Source: Blautia sp. An249
GTDB taxonomy: Bacteria; Bacillota; Clostridia; Lachnospirales; Lachnospiraceae
Direction: 5' to 3'
Length of the DNA: 64,000 nt
Assembly: GCF_002159835.1 (NCBI RefSeq)
Contig: NZ_NFJL01000016.1
Location: forward strand, 19,809 to 83,808
In this document: one piece after another, positions 61,585 to 64,000 of the stretch
Numbering within the stretch: the stretch's first letter is position 1
How the letters are laid out: each line of letters starts with the position of its first letter
Translations under genes and position numbers: made by a program
The notes under the pieces: generated by a model
Databases searched by the model: none
Seen by the model: the letters and a program-made list of their open reading frames with translations, nothing else
What the model was told of the DNA's origin: nothing

Positions 61585-62328
61585 TTATAAAACCTTGGAC
61601 AGAAAATCTTTCAGTCTCTGATCCTGAGGATGTTCAAAAAATTCTCCCGGCTCGTTCTCCTCTTTAATAACGCCTTCATCCACAAAGAGAACACGGGTTG
61701 CCACTTCCCTTGCAAATCCCATTTCATGAGTTACCACTACCATGGTCATTCCATCCTCGGCCAGTTCTTTCATAATTTCCAGAACTTCCCCTACCATTTC
61801 CGGATCCAGCGCCGACGTAGGTTCGTCAAAGAGCATCACATCCGGGTTCATGGCCAGAGCACGGGCAATGGCAATTCTCTGTTTCTGTCCGCCGGAAAGC
61901 ATATCCGGATACGTATCTGCCTTGTCAGGAAGCCCCACACGTTCCAGAAGCTCTTCGGCTTTTTTCTCAGCTTCCTCTTTGCTCATCAGTCCCAGAGTCA
62001 CCGGCGCCAGCATAATGTTTTCCTTTACTGTCTTATGAGGGAACAGGTTAAACTGCTGGAAAACCATACCGATTTTCTGGCGGTGGCGGTTAATATCCAC
62101 CTTGGGATCCGTAATATCTGTCCCCTCAAACAGGATTCGTCCTCCTGTGGGCTTTTCCAGCAGATTCAGAGAACGAAGGAAGGTGGATTTTCCGGAACCG
62201 GAAGCCCCGATTACTACAACCACTTCCCCCTGGCAGATGTCTGTGGTAATTCCTCTCAGCACCAAATTGTCGCCAAAGGCTTTTTCCAGCCCCTGTACTT
62301 CAATTAAAACATTGTTCTTATCGCTCAC
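61585..62328 (-). CDS. Polar amino-acid ABC transporter ATPase (GlnQ-like)
   Basis: A 247-residue ATPase: Walker [20 protein letters not shown]-loop [18 protein letters not shown], signature [17 protein letters not shown] and Walker [20 protein letters not shown]. It powers the permease encoded next to it, which overlaps it by 11 bp. Confidence 0.95.
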   Translation of the reverse strand: MSDKNNVLIEVQGLEKAFGDNLVLRGITTDICQGEVVVVIGASGSGKSTFLRSLNLLEKPTGGRILFEGTDITDPKVDINRHRQKIGMVFQQFNLFPHKTVKENIMLAPVTLGLMSKEEAEKKAEELLERVGLPDKADTYPDMLSGGQKQRIAIARALAMNPDVMLFDEPTSALDPEMVGEVLEIMKELAEDGMTMVVVTHEMGFAREVATRVLFVDEGVIKEENEPGEFFEHPQDQRLKDFLSKVL

Positions 62329-63016
62329 TGGTACGCAGCCTCCTCTCTAATTTTCCCATAAAGAATGTCAGAATCATGACAATGGCAAGATAGATAAGCG
62401 CAGCCGCAATCAGCGGGAAAAAGGCGTTGTAGGTACGGCTCTGAATCAGCATCGCTCCTTTGGTCAGATCCATAGTTCCGATATATCCGATGATGGATGT
62501 TTCCTTAATTAAAACAATCAGCTCATTTACCAGAGCCGGCAGTACATTTTTAAATGCCTGGGGAACAATAATCAGTTTCATAGTCTGTATGTAGTTCAGT
62601 CCCAGACTCCTTCCTGCCTCCATCTGTCCCTGGTCAATAGACATAATTCCGGAGCGGACAATCTCGGCCACATAAGCGCCTGAGTTAATTCCGAAGGAAA
62701 GTCCTCCTACGAGAATGGGATTCACGCTGACAGATGCCAAAATGACAAAGTTCATAATTAACAACTGAATCATGGAAGGGGTTCCGCGGATTACCGTCAG
62801 ATAGACTTTGCAGATCCAATTGGCAATTTTAAAGGTACCGTTTTTCTCATGGGTAGAACGGATAATCGCAACAATAAATCCGATGATTACACCCAGAATA
62901 ATTGCAAGCGCCGTAATTATAAGCGTGTTCTTTAATCCGTCCGTCAGCCACAGATACCGGTCATCCTTAATAAAGTTCATATAGAACTGTTCTTTAAAAT
63001 TTGTGAAAAAATCCAT
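62318..63016 (-). CDS. Polar amino-acid ABC transporter permease
   Basis: A 232-residue permease with about five membrane segments. The HisM/GlnP-type EAA region is [20 protein letters not shown]. The N-terminal [20 protein letters not shown] stretch is typical of this group. GGGGGTGAAAATAA precedes the ATG. Confidence 0.94.
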   Translation of the reverse strand: MDFFTNFKEQFYMNFIKDDRYLWLTDGLKNTLIITALAIILGVIIGFIVAIIRSTHEKNGTFKIANWICKVYLTVIRGTPSMIQLLIMNFVILASVSVNPILVGGLSFGINSGAYVAEIVRSGIMSIDQGQMEAGRSLGLNYIQTMKLIIVPQAFKNVLPALVNELIVLIKETSIIGYIGTMDLTKGAMLIQSRTYNAFFPLIAAALIYLAIVMILTFFMGKLERRLRTSER

Positions 63017-63096
63017 TTATTTTCACCCCCATCTGCAAAACAGAGCTGTTGGCAAAATGTCAGCAGCCCTGTTTTACTTCGTTCTCTATAATCTGC

Positions 63097-63951
63097 TTAT
63101 TTTCTAACAATCATTACCTGGCTTGCGTTGGCGTAAGTATCTGTAAAGTCGACGCTTGCTTTTCTGTCTTCTGTAACCGTCATACCGGCAGCGCCGAAAT
63201 CTGCCTTTCCTGACTGTACCGCCGGGAGAATGGAGTCAAATTCCATATCGTCAATCTGAAGTTCATATCCCAGTTTGTCACAGATAGCCTGTGCAATATC
63301 CGCATCAATTCCCACAATTTCATCGCCTTCGCGGTATTCATAAGGTTCGAATGCGGCATTGGTAGCCATGATCAGTTTTCCATTGGAACGATCCACATCT
63401 GCCGGTGATTCATAAGGAGTTTCCCCGATATTATCGCCGATGTAGTTGGACATAATGCTGTCGATGGTGCCGTCTTCCTGCAGTTCCTGAAGAGCGCCGT
63501 TCATAGCCTCTAACAGTTCGTCATTTCCTTTTTTCAGACAGATTGCATATTCCTCGTTTACAAAGTCTTCTTCCAGGATTTTCAGATCATCGTTCTTCTC
63601 CACGAATTTCTCTGCCGGCTGGGAATCAATGATAACACAGTCAACCTGTCCTGCCTTCAATGCCTGAACCGCTTCGTTTCCTTTATTGTAACGTTTCACT
63701 TCTTTAGCTCCGATTTCTTCTTCGGAAGCGGCCAGGTCACCCGTGGTGCCAAGCTGAACGCCGATAACCTTTCCGTTCAGATCTTCTTTTGAAGTAATTT
63801 CTCCGCCTTCTTCTACTGCGCTGCCGGAAGTTGCCGTAGTTTCTGTGCTTTCCGTGCTTTCTTCTGCTGCGTCACTTCCGGAACATGCTGCGAAAGATCC
63901 AACCATAATACATGCCAGCGCCAGGGCTGCAAATTTTTTGCTGTTCTTCAT
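63097..63951 (-). CDS. Amino-acid ABC transporter substrate-binding lipoprotein
   Basis: A 284-residue lipoprotein: the signal peptide ends at SFAAC (lipobox), followed by a Ser/Thr/Glu-rich linker. It has a periplasmic-binding type 2 fold (DLNGKVIGVQLGTTGDLAAS, then KLIMATNAAFEPYEYREGDE and VGIDADIAQAICDKLGYELQ). The ligand is probably a polar amino acid. It leads the binding protein-permease-ATPase operon. Confidence 0.94.
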   Translation of the reverse strand: MKNSKKFAALALACIMVGSFAACSGSDAAEESTESTETTATSGSAVEEGGEITSKEDLNGKVIGVQLGTTGDLAASEEEIGAKEVKRYNKGNEAVQALKAGQVDCVIIDSQPAEKFVEKNDDLKILEEDFVNEEYAICLKKGNDELLEAMNGALQELQEDGTIDSIMSNYIGDNIGETPYESPADVDRSNGKLIMATNAAFEPYEYREGDEIVGIDADIAQAICDKLGYELQIDDMEFDSILPAVQSGKADFGAAGMTVTEDRKASVDFTDTYANASQVMIVRK

Positions 63952-64000
63952 TTCTCTTCCTCCAACTTTTATTCAAAATTCTTGCATATTTATTTACTTA

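Noticed and set aside
1..64000. CRISPR array, prophage or rRNA operon
   Set aside because: I saw no regularly spaced long repeats, no phage structural genes and no rRNA sequence.

Overview
The window looks like part of a Lachnospiraceae-type (Clostridia) gut Firmicute chromosome. Evidence is the gene set and order (tig-clpP-clpX-lon-engB-ecfA1-ecfA2-ecfT-truA-rplM-rpsI), the anaerobic ribonucleotide reductase, asnA, an MsmK-type ATPase, strong AGGAGG ribosome binding sites, frequent TTG starts, and moderate G+C core genes next to a visibly G+C-richer mobile region. The genus cannot be fixed by reading alone.

Region 1 (1 to about 25,170) is the right-hand part of an integrative conjugative element (ICE) of the Tn1549/CTn2-like group, inserted at the 3' end of rpsI. 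All its genes are on the minus strand. From the chromosomal junction leftwards they are: parA, parB, small ICE proteins, a replication initiator, pcfB, virD4, Maff2, VirB6-like, PrgI, VirB4, CHAP hydrolase, DUF4315, DUF4366, topoisomerase III, a primase/ArdC-like fusion, TTRAP, and a very large SNF2/methylase-type protein that runs off the left edge and has tnpV nested in another frame. The integrase and relaxase must lie left of base 1.

An IS110-family element (16,782-18,390) sits between virD4 and Maff2 in the opposite orientation. Its left end can be read as a bridge RNA with target and donor loops. The target loop matches both flanks, the donor loop matches the IS ends, and joining the ends creates a -35/-10 promoter with a 17-bp spacer.

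Region 2 (25,177 to 41,470) is core chromosome: ribosomal proteins S9 and L13, truA, the ECF cobalt/vitamin transporter module, the lon/clp/trigger factor proteostasis cluster, a DJ-1 family protein, a CYTH protein, an XRE regulator, proC, an NhaC-type antiporter, a PsiE-like membrane protein and a HAD phosphatase.

Region 3 (41,615-50,153) is an NMT1/ThiY-like substrate-binding lipoprotein gene split by a 7.47-kb element. The element carries a large serine recombinase, a small ORF, an FtsX-type ABC exporter and a two-component system. Both ends share a 12-bp repeat (AGGCGGTATGCC on the coding strand). That repeat is in the same reading frame in both genes, so integration swaps the C-terminus of the recombinase with that of the host lipoprotein. 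Excision would restore a 354-residue lipoprotein and a 666-residue recombinase.

Region 4 (50,337-64,000) is core chromosome again: ferritin, tRNA-Gly(CCC), a phosphoribosyltransferase, an MsmK-like ATPase followed by a CdaR/PucR regulator, a CPA2 antiporter, nrdD, asnA, an AGCS amino-acid symporter, a CBS protein, an unusual cassette of consecutive hairpins, and a polar amino-acid ABC transporter operon.
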